Shown here: positions 27,056 through 40,457 of the stretch, piece after piece
How positions within the stretch are numbered: the stretch's first letter is position 1
Layout of the letters: every line of letters begins with the position of its first letter
Assembly (NCBI GenBank): GCA_903813345.2
Contig: CAIIXF020000002.1
Location: 17,615,467 to 17,679,466 of the forward strand
DNA: 64,000 nt
Direction: 5' to 3'
Source: Owenia fusiformis
Lineage: Eukaryota > Annelida > Polychaeta > Sabellida > Oweniidae
Notes under the pieces: model-generated
Seen by the model: the letters and a program-made list of their open reading frames with translations, nothing else
Told to the model about the DNA's origin: nothing
Database searches by the model: none
Position numbers and translations under genes: made by a program

Positions 27056-28930
27056 GACAATATTTGGGACTATATGGCTTTCTTTCAAAACCACATGGTT
27101 TGGATATGGTGATAGAATTCCACCTTTCATTTATTTTATTCCAAACTGTACGCAGTCTCCAATAACATAATACCCATACGTACCATAGAAAAATATCCGT
27201 GTAGTCGTTGTGCTGCATGGTTGTTTGTATTTCCTTGCATAGTTTTTGTGTCTGGAACCACTGTCACTGTAATGGTTTTAGACACATGTTGCAGTTTATT
27301 TCTGTTGTTCAGCTTTATCACTGGTACTTTTCACTCATACTTTGTTTTTTCACTTCTCCAAGCTGGCTATCCAGTCAACAGGTCAATAAATTATCCAGAT
27401 CGAGCATACGCATTATAGTTCGTGCTCTGCATTCATTTGTCTACAACAGCTGATAATAACATCATTTTTATGATATTTTGTATTATTTTCGTTTTTACGT
27501 ATCGACATTTTGAAATTCCAGAATTCCTTTGTTCTTTTTTGTATGGTGAATACTCATAGGGGTCTAATCACGTGATTGGACGTCAGATGGCCTGTTGGCT
27601 GACCCCGGAGACTAACCAATGAAAACCGCCGAGTAATTGCAGCTGCTGTAATCGAACGCTAGTACGAAGCGAGTCACTGTGAAATTTCTGATAAGTGATC
27701 AATATAAATTACATATGATTAATACATCACGCTCTTGATAATCAAAGGAAGAGGTGCGATAATTGGCAAATACCCCCATGGTCAAAATGAATCATTTTTA
27801 GGTGTACCATGATGAATAGGATGTTAGTTAATGAAAACACAGAATGAAATCCTGTGCTAAGGGCTGATGTGAAAAAGTCAGTCCACCCCTGTGGGGAGGA
27901 CTGATTGACTTACGTGTGGCTGTGCACTATTGACTATCTCATAGAGGCCATTGGTTTCCATTGATTATTACAAAAATATACACTACGACCTGAATCGATT
28001 GCAAACTTTATAATTTCACAATGTCATGCCTAACCATCGACAACGTGAATATGACACAAATGGTTTATCTCATAAAATGTCCAAATATGACGTTTGCAAT
28101 CGATTCAGGTCATACTTTAAATGTAAATATTTAAAGATGTGCTTTTTTCTATCCTTTCCCTCCTATAAAATGGCGATAGAAAAATGCTCCAAAAACATTT
28201 TTACACTTATCAAATATCACACAACTTTGTAAAACCAAAGATTTTACTATTATATTTCATTATTTAGTAACATACAACTTGTATTTGGATAAGATGTAGG
28301 GATGTGTAGGATACAAAATGAATTTTGGTAGACACATAATACTTCCTGGTTGTGAATGTAGGCCTTTGCACTTCATAATTGAATTTTACCTATACAACAA
28401 TATTCGACACCAGTGCTGAATATAGCTCAACAAGATATTAGTGTGCATGTTAATGTAATAATAAACGAAGTACAGTCCCTGGGAATACAGTCATTTTGAA
28501 ATATCAGATGAATTAATAGATATGGTATTTTTTCATGACCGGGAAATCATTATGGTGAGCGCACTACTTCCTTTATTTACATTAAATTCAAACCACTTAT
28601 GGTTCATATTACTCCTTGTCATGTCTATTTTTAGACATTTAGAAATTTTTTATATTTCGAATCTTAGTTTGCTTTATCAATTTTTAACATGTTGCAAATC
28701 TTTTGGGAGATAATATACCTGACATCATTAGATTTATAATGTTAGGTCAATTGTTCATGTTGCTTACAATTTTGTCGACCTTTAGATCTGATTCTAGTTA
28801 AGTTATATCTTGAACATATCTTAAAATAATACATCCAAACAGTGCATATATTCCTTTGAGGGTAAATAGGGATGCAATTTTCAAAATGTGAACCAAAGGG
28901 GTTGATATGCTCTATTATCTGACCATCCAA
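27056..28930. other. No gene recognised
   Basis: This is AT-rich sequence without convincing coding frames. It contains a small perfect inverted repeat (listed separately) and short inverted words such as CACGTGATTGG. Confidence 0.4.
27987..28111. repeat. 125-bp element with 20-bp perfect inverted ends
   Basis: GACCTGAATCGATTGCAAAC at 27987 is repeated as its exact complement ending at 28111. This looks like a very small MITE or hairpin. Confidence 0.6.
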
Positions 28931-28933
28931 GAA

Positions 28934-29087
28934 CAGTAAAACCTACCTTATTGGAACACCATTGACACTTTAAAAGTGTATGGAGGTTTATTTACATTAA
29001 GACAGGTGGTCTTGGGACTTTGAAAGTGCTCCACTAACAGAGGTGTTCTACTTCTAGAGGTGTTCCACTTAACAGGTTTCACTGTAT
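28934..29087. mobile_element. Short MITE with CAGTAAAACCT-type ends
   Basis: The ends read CAGTAAAACCT and AGGTTTCACTG, with internal copies of GTGTTCCACTT-like words. A decayed relative lies at 1725-1885. There is no coding capacity. Confidence 0.5.
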
Positions 29088-29164
29088 GTTGATTTTCTAT
29101 GAAAATACAATACAATATGGCAATCTTTGTTACATCTAAAGCAATACTGGGAACCTCTAGCTAA

Positions 29165-29465
29165 TCTAGCTAATCCAGGGGCTTGAAGTGAAACCCAAAA
29201 GCAGCTCAATAGTTTCAAAAAGAAGCCAAAAAGACCCAGTTATGTAATCCATATGAGGATTGCTAAATAGCCACCAAATGATCCCAAAGCCTTTTATTTC
29301 ATTCTCAAGAACTGGCAGAAAGGCACATAAAACTATTGCACTAAAAACAAAAAAATTAACAAAACAGTTACACAAAGGACCGAGTTTTTTACAGAATGTT
29401 TTCAATAATTGGTTTAAGAGAAAAACATTGTTGAATTCAGTTAACCATATCGATACCTATCCTTT
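29165..29465. repeat. Dispersed repeat, inverted relative of 44422-44660
   Basis: From about 29270 to 29465 this matches the reverse complement of 44430-44660 at many points, including GGTTTAAGAGAAAAACATTG. It is probably one end of an unnamed transposon family. From 29470 to 31536 I see no gene and no clear repeat. Confidence 0.55.
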
Positions 29466-30236
29466 ACAACTGAATTGCCAAACGAATAGGCGCAGTGCAT
29501 GGGAAAATATGTTAGTGTTTTTTTCGATAACTATTTCGATATTCATATCTTTGGAGTCTCTATCACAGCTACTAAAATTCTGCACTACAAAATGCAAATT
29601 CTGCAAGAAAAAAGTCAAAATTCTCCAAGCCAAAATGTGAAATTCTGCATTTTATCGCGGCATTTTTGTCGACACAGCGTGAAAATCAAAACAAAACTGC
29701 CATATTTTTGTCAGCAAAATGAAGATTCGGGTTGTGTGGATGCGATTTTTTGAAAAGTCTGAGATTTTTTTATTGAATGACATAACAAAGTTTCTTCGGA
29801 TCAATGAAGGTTTTTAAGATTGTATTTTGTATTTTTGTTACTTTAGTGATAACTTCCAGTAAATTTGATGTAATATTACTAAGGACAATTTAAAGTGTGT
29901 AAAATATCATTTTTCTCTCAAATTTGAGAGTACGCAATGGCGTTTTTGCGTATTTGACGCTACGCCATTATTATCCAAAAATATCTTGAGTAAAGGATCT
30001 CAGAATCCGAAAATTACTTGAGTAAAATCTGTTGAGATCCGACGATATCGTCGATAAATGAGGGGTTGATGATTACTTTGGACAGTTTTCTAGCCTTGAT
30101 TTTATTGCCTTTATTAGAAGGGTTCCTAGTTATTAATACGATTTTCGTTCAAAACTCCCGATTTGTTAATCAGATGCCCTCGCAAAAAATGAAAGCGTAC
30201 GACAGGTTTGGTGATAACACAAAATACAGTAGCTAA

Positions 30237-30554
30237 CTACACACAGACATTTTTTAATTGATTTAAATACAATTCCGCGCTATTCCTATCCTCCAATGTC
30301 GATAGCCTAACTTTTGGTGTGTCAGTCTGAGTCAAAATGTAACAATAGTCACTGGTGATCAACTCGATTACGCTGGTTACCGAAACGGTTCGTTTTGGTA
30401 ACAAAATGTCGGAACGTCGAAGGTACGATTTTTCTTTTTTCCATATTTCACACGTTGGAGGCAGAATTCCCTCGACATTTTTATCACAAACGTGTATCAG
30501 AATTATATGTTTAAGAAAATGTAAATATTTGCGAACAAATAGATCAGAAGACAA
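30237..30554 (-). other. 105-codon open frame, status unknown
   Basis: The minus-strand frame has varied, protein-like composition (for example TVSVTSVIELITSDYCYI and LSTLEDRNSAELYLNQL). No family is recognised, no clear splice partners are seen, and the opposite strand is also open for 86 codons. It may be a decayed exon or chance. Confidence 0.2.
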
Positions 30555-32191
30555 TAGAATCGTCGATTTAATTCCTCACTTAAGTTACATAAACGGTTTT
30601 TCGAAAAACAGTTAAGATCTGCACTTTTTTAGCAAATCGGAAGCTTTGAACGAAAATCGAGAGGGTACCATTTAAAAATCTGGAGTGTTTACTGAAAAAT
30701 CAGGATGTCTCGTTAACCTTGCGAATGTAAAATAATCCCGGAAGCTTGAGATATTAATGTTCCGCACCACCTAAGTTGAAAACTGGCTGCTGGTGTGCAC
30801 ATGTAAAATAAAAAATTCACGTAAACGTATTTTCGTTCGAAAGTAGGGAGGTGTAGCCTAATTAATTTGGTGGTCTGTGGATGTTTTTTGTATTTCCTTA
30901 CGGCAATGCGCTCACCATGTTCCAATCATTTGAAAGTAATTTATGGAAAGCGGTAGATATATCGGTTTAAAAAATTGAAAATGGATCCATAATTGTTTAA
31001 TTTACATAAAAATGTTGTATGTAGCAAAGTAGCAAAGTTAGACTATATATACACGCGTGATATAGTTTAGATTTAAGCAAAACAAAGAATCTGTCACCCC
31101 AAGTTTATAAGAAATGTCCCCATATACCCATAACCATTATCACAGACCGGAATCGAAAAGTCCGCTGTGACGGAGCGTGCTAGTTTGCATAGAAACACTA
31201 AAAAAAACAAAAAAATTATTTTTACTCGCTATACCAAAGAAAATAACTTACTCCGTGCAATGAATATATCATTTGCGGGTAATTTTAACTTCTGTTTGAA
31301 GTCCAACAACGCTAAGAGTAAAAGCTATTGAAGACGGCGCCGGGGTATCATACTCCAAAATGTACCATTTATTTTATTTCTTTTTAATGGTACAATAAAA
31401 TGACACGATAATATTAACATATTGAATTTATCATATGACGTTGTTTTGTAAAATATCTCCAATTCAGATTTCGTTGTCATTGAATATATCGAAGACGCTA
31501 TATTGTGGTGATTCCCGACCCGATTTGATAGAAATTCACTGGGGGGTATCGTGATGCAACAACACCGTGTTGTTGCATCAAGATGGCCAGACTTCCAGTG
31601 ATAGATTTTCGTACAATATTTTCTTTTCCCAATTTAAAAACATTTCTAGGACGAGTTGATCAATAATCATACACATGCAGTTAGCGCATGATCTATATTT
31701 TAAAAAACTGTCATTAGTATACATGTAGTATCATCAAGAAGCGATAAATTCGCGGTTTTAATTCCTCACTATTGATGCAACAACACCACTCTGTTTATTA
31801 TCGATGATGCAACAACACCAATGATCTGATGCAAAAACGCCAATATAATGTATCATTGAACAACAAGAGAAACTGTTTTATGTTCTGTTTCCAGGTGTTC
31901 GGGTCGGGACATGAATAAAACGCGTGTGAGTCAGTGGTCCATGAATGAAACGTATTTTGTTTGGTTTCTTAATGTATTATTTTGTCTTTATCAAAGTTAA
32001 TAGGATATACAAGGCAAACTAAATACACAGGCTAAGTATTGAATCCCCGGGAGGCAACCTCATTGATATTGTATCTTAAATAAAGATTATACATTTTCTA
32101 AATTAAATGCCCTTGATTTACCATATGGAAATTGTTTACAAATAACTAATATAATTATGGAAAGACAACAGATATCAGTCATTTTGTGTTG

Positions 32192-33870
32192 TTAGTACCT
32201 CAATTGAAATACTCAATTCTGATTGGTTGATGAGCGATCAACAATATACAATTGTTGACCTCTCCAGAGGTCAACCGGCAAAATTGTATACCGAGACTGT
32301 AAACCGAGAAACTACTGTTGACAGAGACCGAAGGTCGAGGTCAACAGTGTTTCAAGGTTTACAGTCGAGGTATATGATTTTGACGGTTGACCGAATAGAG
32401 AGGTCTACAATTGTTTTGTTAGTCAGAAGAAACTAATAATATTATACGACAGTCATCAATCATGGCTTCATTTCACAATCTTTTCTACGAACCACGCCAG
32501 CAATAATTTTTAAGAAAATCTGAAGACAGTGGAAGCTAAACTCTCTGTTTTCGGCACACAACTGCGTACTCACCAGTAAATTAATGTTAATTTTGCGATT
32601 CTATTTGTATTGTTGCTATACTCGTCGTGTAGAAAAGTCAAAATATCACTTTCATCAATGTGTACAAAATGTCCGACTACCATGTTTTTTCTGTAAACAT
32701 TGTGACGTCATATTTCCCATAATTCACAAGTGTAGTACAGTAACATACGCGGTCAATAATATGATATCCCATGATGCACAAGTGAGGTACAGGCAAAAAT
32801 GTTGACCGCTAATTGACCAATCAGATGCGAGTATTTACACTGAGGTACTAACAATATGTACTGTTGACCGCTACTAGGTACTGTTGACTGCTACTTTTGA
32901 AAAAAAATTTTTTTGAATGTTGGAATTTTCTTTAATTTTGAAAAAATAAGTTTTAAAAAATTACAAGTATTAATTCGACGGTTTGGGGATTTTTTGATAA
33001 AATATGATACCTTTACTTATCAAATATGTTCACTTGATATTCGATTATATATTCGTCCAATTATTATATTTTTGGACTTACAAAACAATTGTTAACCTCT
33101 CTTTTCGGTCAACTGGCAAAAGTGTATACCTCAACAATAAACCTCGAGAGAACTGTTGACCTTGACCTCCGGTCTCGATCAACAGTACTTTCAAGGTTTT
33201 CAGTATCGGTATACAATTTTGCCAGCTGTTGACCTTAAGAGAGGTCTACAATTTATATTGTTAGTACCTCAACTGAAATACTCGATTCTGATTGGTTGAT
33301 TAGCGGTCAACAATATGCACTGTTGACCGCTACTAGATACTGTTGACCGCTACTTTTGAAAAAAGTTCCATGACGTCATAATATTGTAAACGTTGATGAA
33401 AGTGATTTTTTGAGTTTACTAGACGACAAGAATGGCAAAAATGCAAATAGAAACGTAAAATCAACATTAATTTACTAATGACTCTACCGTGATGTGCCGA
33501 ATATAGAGAATATAGCTACCACTATCTTCAGAATTTCTAAAAAAATATTGCTGACGTGGTTCGGAGAAAAGATTATGAAATGAAGCCATGCCGATTGATG
33601 ATTGCCGTCTATATGATTGTGTATTACTAGTTTCTTCGGACTAACAAAACAATTGTAGACCTCTCCATTCGGTCAACCGTCAAAATCGTATACCTCGACT
33701 GTAAACCTTGAAACTACTGTTGACCTCGACCTTCGGTCTCTGTCAACAGTAGTTTCTCAGTTTACAGTCTCGGTATACAATTTTGCCGGTTGACCTCTGG
33801 AGAGGTCAACAATTGTATACTGTTGACCGCTACTAGGTACTGTTGACCGCTACTTTTGAAAAAATGTTTT
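32192..33870. mobile_element. Compound foldback repeat with GTTGACC/GGTCAAC palindromic modules
   Basis: TTAGTACCTCA at 32193 returns inverted at about 32852, giving a TIR unit of ~660 bp. A second TTAGTACCTCA opens at 33261. A ~165-bp module bounded by GTTGACC and GGTCAAC words is present three times (about 32258, 33090 and 33654), the last inverted relative to the first. Short direct repeats of TGTTGACCGCTACT mark several edges. It lies inside the 31537-40661 element. Confidence 0.6.
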
Positions 33871-35792
33871 TTAAATGTTGATTTTTTTTAATTTTGAAAA
33901 AATATTAAGAGGGATTCAATATTGGTTTTATTCCGAGAGACAATATGATATTTCCCGAGAGCCCGGGAGAATCTGGGAATACTGTACTGTACCCCTATCA
34001 ATTTACATTTTTGGGCCTTAAATCGTATCACTTTTTTAACCTTTTTACTCAGTCGGAGAGAACGAATCCAAAGAGAGCAATACTTCTACATGTGCGCCGT
34101 GCAAGATTTTAATCAAAACGTGTAACTAAACTCCCCTAATAAAGTCAATTAGACGCTTTTACACGTTGGCTCTCCAAATTGGAGGAAATAAAGAATTATA
34201 TCATATCATATCATAGATGAAGCAATCATCACATCAACATGCTTTTTGAACTGTTTTAGTTATATTTTGATAAACAGTGGTAACGTACTTGCATCTACTA
34301 GTTTATCAATGTTCCACAGATTAGTTAGTGAGGTAGCACCGAAAAATGTACCCGCTTCTGAACAAATTGAAATTACTTGTTTCTTATGTATTTTTATGTG
34401 ATACTTCAGAAAAAATTTTTCTGACGCGCCATATCCGGGGCGAAAGTTGTCAAAATTTGGTTTTTGACCCTAAAAAGGAAAATTACAGGGGGTACATTAA
34501 CATCATTGAATAATTCATTCAGTTAGTCTTCAATCACCATAATGATTTTATTGAGAGTTGATGAGATCATTTTAAGGTAGTATGCAAACTTTCAATGGTC
34601 TGTCACTCGTGGTTGCCATGGAAACCACAATTTTTGCTGAGAAAATCCTTACTTTTGGTAAAACCTGTACCTGTACATAATATAGAATGTGGATTATTTT
34701 TCAAATCAACCGATGTCAGAACATTTTAGCACTCTAAAAATCACCAGGGCTGTCCAAACATTTGTTTAAAGAGAAAGAATATTGCAGTTTATATGACTGG
34801 TAAGTGTCAAAGACCATACAATTACATAAGTGGTCAAAAGTGGGCGTCACCCTCATAATAGTAGTTGATTGCCATTCTCTATAAATACAGAGTTTTACTT
34901 GACTTTTGAGATACATTTATATTGAATTTCTTTGGTTATACTTAATATCAAACATTTTTACATCTAAGTGTTATAGTTATTGCATGGGGATACAAGGGGA
35001 GGGGGGGTAGTAACAGAATTGGGAGGGGGCAGAGCTTATCAGCCTTAAGTGTAAATCTCATCTACATGGTTCTAGATTTCATAGGGTACAGCTTCTGGGT
35101 CTTATTATATTCATCTCAATATATAAGATATAAGAATTTACATGGTTGGTAAGTGTCAAAGACCATAGAATTACACATGTGATCAAAAGTGGGCGTCGCC
35201 CTAATCATAGTATATGGTTCATTCTCTATAAATACAGAGTTTAACTTGACTTTTGAAGTACATTTACTTAAAAACATCTTTGATTTATACTTAATGTCAA
35301 GCATTTCTGGTAAGTTATATATGCACATCTAATTGTAATAGTTATTGTCTGGGGGTGGAGGAGGGGGGGGGAGAGTAACAGAATTGGAAATGGGCAGAGC
35401 TAATAAGCATTAAATGTAAATCTCATTTATTTAGTTCTGGATTTCAAGGGGTGCATCTTCTGGGTCTTCTTCACATTCATCTCAATATATGGGATATTCC
35501 AATTTACATGATTGGTAAGTGTCAAAGACCATACAATTACATAAGTGATCAAAAGTGGGTGTTGCTCTAACAATAGTAGATAATTCATTCTCTGTGAATA
35601 TAGAGTTTAACTTGACTTTAAGATTTATTTTTTAAATTAAAACTTCTTTGATTACATTTATTATTGTAGTAGTTATTCCCTGTGGGGGGGGGCAAGGGGG
35701 GTAGTAGCAGAAATGGGAGGGGGCAGACCCAATGGCCAGTCAGTCTTAAGTATTAATATCATAGTCTGATCATTTCCATTCACCTCCCGATG

Positions 35793-36909
35793 TTAATATA
35801 TTAACAATATCATGTGGGAGAATATACCACTACACTTGCAGATTTGAGAGTCATTCAATTGAGTGTATCTATATGGCGCTCCACCTTTGCCTTTTAAAAA
35901 GGTGCTATTGCTATTGCCCCTTCTGCATGGCACTTCATCTGTGAATGTGTGAAGTGCTAGGAAGGCTGCATATATGTCTATATTGGAGGAAATACCACTG
36001 GCATCAGTCTTCATTTGTTTCCAACTCAAGTATCCAGCAGCACACTTTGCTGTATTTGCTTTTTGTTTTCATCATCATACAAGAACTAATTCCAATCTTT
36101 AGGGACTCGTGTTTTTCTACCTTAAATAGGGCAAGGTGTCCCTCTCCTCTTTCAGGTTCCTTTATAGAATTTTTGATGTAATTATCACATACAAAAACTA
36201 ATCAATCTGCAATTGTAGAATCTTGAAACAGTCTCCGCCAGATCCAGAAACAAAACTACCTTTCAAGTTGAATTATGGTTTGGGATAGTTGGGGTTTGTT
36301 TTCCTTATGACTTGTATACATTTAGAAGTTTTCTTTTTCTTGCTGGGTTCTATTACAAATTTTGGTCCTTTCCCTTTGGCACTTGTGGGTACATGTTCAT
36401 GCATAAGAATGCGTTTCTCTGTTCTTGCAAGAAGTCCAGTCAGTGTTTCTAGAGAGCCCAAGGCACAGGGCTCAATAGGAACTGCAGGAGACATTCTAGG
36501 CTAATTTTATGTTCTTAAGCAAGATCAAAGCTGTTCAAAGATGTTTCATTCAGAATGTATTTGTATAACCTTGTTCTGAGTATTTTTTTACTGTCACTGT
36601 CACTGTTGCTGCTGTAGTTTGCTGCTATAGTTTTCAATTTCATATGTTTTATTAGATCATGAAATCTTTTTTTCAACTAATCTCAGATGGTATCTCTTCA
36701 TGCAATTTCCCCTTTTGACTAAGATTAGATGAGATCTGCAGCAACATCATTTGGCACAGATTTTCCTTATGATACACCGTAGAGATGACCTTCATCCTCA
36801 ATGGTAAATGGATCAAGGAAGTCTTTGATTGCGGTTTTTGTCATCTTTATGTCTTTTTCTATACTTGCTATTTGTGCCTTTCCAAGGTCATTGTGGGTGT
36901 CACACTCAT
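35793..36909 (-). pseudogene. Decayed transposon-associated coding region
   Basis: On the minus strand, conserved-looking fragments appear in order. The first (36909 to about 36720) contains KTAIKDFLDPFTIEDEG and KSVPNDVAADLI. A basic 73-codon piece follows at 36494-36273 (GKGPKFVIEPSKKKKTSK). Then comes 36029-35793, with IDIYAAFLALHTFT and STFLKGKGG. The first and last resemble a multi-copy protein of unknown function found in many marine invertebrate genomes, where a segment of the type NPF...SG..VP..VA.DL precedes a segment of the type LH.FTGCDT...F.GKGK. The region is broken in several places and is framed by the foldback arms, so it was probably cargo of that element. Confidence 0.4.
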
Positions 36910-36970
36910 CTCATCTCTAGATAATAGATTGTTGTAACCATCTCATCCATATAAAGCACTTATTGTCTGT

Positions 36971-37138
36971 ATGGCCCATATTGCAAATCCTTGTAGTGAA
37001 CCACCAGATGGACCTGAATGGAAACTAAATGACTCCATATCTTTCCAGTGGGTATTGACTGATATTCTCATACAAGAGATTGGTGATATAGCAACACCAG
37101 GAGATGAATCAGAAAACTCCAGAAGATGTACCCTATGA
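36971..37138 (+). pseudogene. Small open frame, C-terminal-like fragment of the same protein type
   Basis: The plus-strand frame reads MAHIANPCSEPPDGPEWKL then NDSISFQWVLTDILIQEIGD. It resembles the proline/tryptophan segment near the C-terminus of the protein type seen at 35793-36909, but lies on the opposite strand, so a rearrangement inside the element is likely. It runs into the right foldback arm. Confidence 0.3.
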
Positions 37139-39461
37139 AATCCAGAATTAAAAAGATGAGGTTTATACTTAAGGCAGATTAGATCTACACATTCTAATTC
37201 TGTTACTACTCACCCCTGCCCAAATGTAAAAACTATAATACTTACACAGATGTATTTACCAGAAATGCTTGACATAAATTATAATAACAGCAGTTCAGTA
37301 TAACTATGAATGTATCTCTAAAGTCAAGTTCAATTTTGTATTTATACAAAGAACCAATCATCTACTATTGTTAGGGTGACACTCCTTTTGATCATTTATA
37401 AATATGTAATTGTATGGTGTTTGACAAATCCTGTAAATTGTAATATCCCATATATTGAGATGAATATGAAGAAGACCCAGACGGTGTGCCCCATGAAATC
37501 CAGAACTATGCAGATGAGATTTATACTTAAGGCTGATTACCTCTGCCTCCTCCCTATTCTGTTACTACTCTCCCCCATCCTCCCCCAGGCAAGAACTATT
37601 ACAATTAGATGTGCATTACTAACCAGAAATGCTTGAAATTAAGTATAATCAAAGAAGTTGTAATGTAAATGTATCTCAAAAGTCAAGACTGTATTTATAG
37701 AGAATTAATCTATGATAAGGGCGACGCCCACTTTTGATCACTTGAGTAATTCTATGGTCTTTATACTTACCAATCATGCAGAATTATAATATCCTATATG
37801 AATGTGAACAAGACCCAGAAGATGTAACCCATGAAATCCAGAACTATGTAGATGAGATTTATACTTAAAGGTGATTAGCTTTGCCCTCTTCCAATTCTGT
37901 TGCCCCCCCCCCCATCTACCCCCTCCCCAATGCAATAAGTATAACACTTACATGTACATTATTTACCAAAAAGGCTTCATATTTAGTATAACCAAAGAAC
38001 ATCATTATAAATGTATCTCAAAAGTCAAGTAAAACTCTGTATTTTTAGAGAATGGCAATCATCTACTATGATAAGGGCGACGCCCACTTTTGATCACTTG
38101 AGTAATTCTATGGTCTTTATACTTACCAATCATGCAGAATTATAATATCCTATATGAATGTGAACAAGACCCAGAAGATGTAACCCATGAAATCCAAAAC
38201 TATGTAGATGAGATTTATACCTAAGGGTGATTAGCTTTGCCCTCTTCCAATTCTGTTACCCCCCCCCCATCTACCCCCTCCCCAATGCAATAAGAATAAC
38301 ACTTACATGTACATTATTTACCAAAAAGGCTTCATATTTAGTATAACCAAAGAACTTCATTATAAATGTATCTCAAAAGTCAAGTAAAACTCTGTATTTT
38401 TAGAGAATGGCAATCATCTACTATGATAAGGGCGACGCCCACTTTTGATCACTTATGTAATTGTATGGTCTTTGACACTCCCCAGTTATGTTAATTGCAA
38501 TATCCTTTATATTTAAATAAATGTTTGAACTGCCCTGGTAATTTTGAAAATGCTAAAATGTTCTGATATCTGTTGATTTGAAAAATAATCCACATTCTAT
38601 ATTATGTACAGGTAGAGGTTTTACCAAAATTAAGGATTTTCTCAGCAAAAATTGTGGTTTCCATGGCAACCACGAGTGACAGACCATTGAAAGTTTGCAT
38701 ACTACCTTAAAATGATCTCATCAACTCTCGATAAAATTATTACGATGATTGAAGACCAACTGAATGAATTATTCAATGATGATAATGTACCCCCTGTAAT
38801 TTTCCTTTTTAGGGTCAAAAATCCAATTTTGACAACTTTCGCCCCGGATACGGCGCATCAGACAAAAAATTTCTGAAGTATCACATAAAAATACATAAGA
38901 AACAAGTAATTTCAATTTGTTCAGAAGCTGGTACATTTTTCGGTGCTACCTCACTAACTAGATGGATGACAGATAATTTCCAATAGCTCGTCATATTTAC
39001 CGAGAACGAAAGATGTTTGTCCATCATTTTGAATGATACTAACTGGAGTCAGGGTCATCAAGCTATGGAACAGTGGTTTATGAAAATAGATTGGGTAACT
39101 ATAGCTTGCCATGTAAAGGCGATTGAACTATGTCATAGAACAACGTCCAGACATTATGATACTAGTATTTAAAAGAATAAATTTTTGAAAACACATATAA
39201 AAAAACCTTCGCCCGCAGGACGTGTATTTCAGAATGCCTTGAGAAGAACGCAAATGGGTAATGGGTAACGGTGTTGCAATAGTAGCTTTAAAATCTGTTC
39301 CTCTCGAGATTTATGGTCTTCTGAAATTAGTTATTAATTGGTGTTGCTGCATCATTGCTTAAATCTAGAGGAGTGTTGTTGCATCTTCGGTTTGGTGTTG
39401 TTGCATCAATAGTGAGGAACTAAAACAGTGAACTTATTGCTTGTTGATGATGCCACATGTA

Positions 39462-40457
39462 CAGGGTGGTCCAAAAAAAGTGAACCCCTGCAACTGGCCA
39501 TATTTCCCTTATTACTTGCAGGAATTGTTTTTTATTTTGACATGTTGAAGAGGAAGGTCTAAAATTTATGTTGGTACCATACATTTTTCTTAGTCTTGAA
39601 ATTTGCAGAAATTATAAGCCCTAACCAAACATTACTGAAAATGGACAAATTGTGATTTTCAATATCCGCGATTCTTCAACCCTTTAACACCTTTCTCTTG
39701 AGAATCTTTTAAGCTGCAGTCTTAAAGAAGTAATATTTACTGACTTTGTTCAATTTTAAATCCTGCACATTATGGCTTAAAATTAGCATCCTACCTTTGT
39801 TAGTTGCAAAGTTACTGTGATCCAAAGAAATGTGCTTAGCTTCCACAGACGAAAACATTTTCCAGTGAAATCATGAACATACCCCTATATGATCTTGAAA
39901 TGTCAATATCTTCATAAATCAAGGACCAATTCTAATGATATATGGCTCAAAACATTGAATATTGGTTTTTCTTTTGATTTTTAAAGATATTTGATGAAGG
40001 GGTTATCAGATTCCTGGTCGCAGGGGGCAACTTCCTTCCATAAGAGGCCCCCCTCTAACTGTTGGTGTAGGTAACATACCCCTGAACTGTTGAACGGTTA
40101 AAAATGCTTCAAAATGATCAATGAAAGTGTGAAATGTGTTTTCTGCTTGAATAGTGTCCCTTTTGTCATATGGTAGGGTTTTAAACTTGTATCTCTAACT
40201 GAAAGCTGTTTAAGATCATCCAATGTGTTTCAACAATTTCCGTGAATCACATTTTGTAAAATTTTGTACAATATCTAATTTCCAGGCATGTTTGTTAAAT
40301 GCTTGTAATTTCTTCAAAATTTAAGACTGAGAATAAATTATGGCATCAACCAAAATTTTAGACCTTTCTCTACAACATGTGATAATATGAGCCTATTCAT
40401 GCAAGTATTAAGGAAAATATAGCATGTTGCAGGGGTTCACTTTTTTGGACCACCCTG
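39462..40457. mobile_element. Mariner-type MITE (996 bp), TA target site
   Basis: The ends are CAGGGTGGTCCAAAAAAAGT and its inverse, flanked by TA on both sides. It interrupts the right arm of the 31537-40661 element: removing it restores the match to the left arm. It has no transposase frame. Confidence 0.85.

Larger units (their letters stand above)
34322..38961. mobile_element. Foldback transposon with arms made of ~350-bp tandem repeats
   Basis: The left arm (34322 to about 35760) and right arm (about 37140 to 38961) are inverted copies starting with TTAGTTAGTGAGGTAGCACC. Each arm contains tandem repeats: three copies on the left (at 34800, 35149, 35515) and four on the right (near 37372, 37720, 38068, 38430). 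Each is marked by CAAAAGTGGGCG or its complement, with G/C runs between. Long inverted arms with internal tandem repeats are known from Foldback and Galileo-like (P superfamily) elements. The central 1.4 kb holds decayed coding sequence. Confidence 0.7.
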
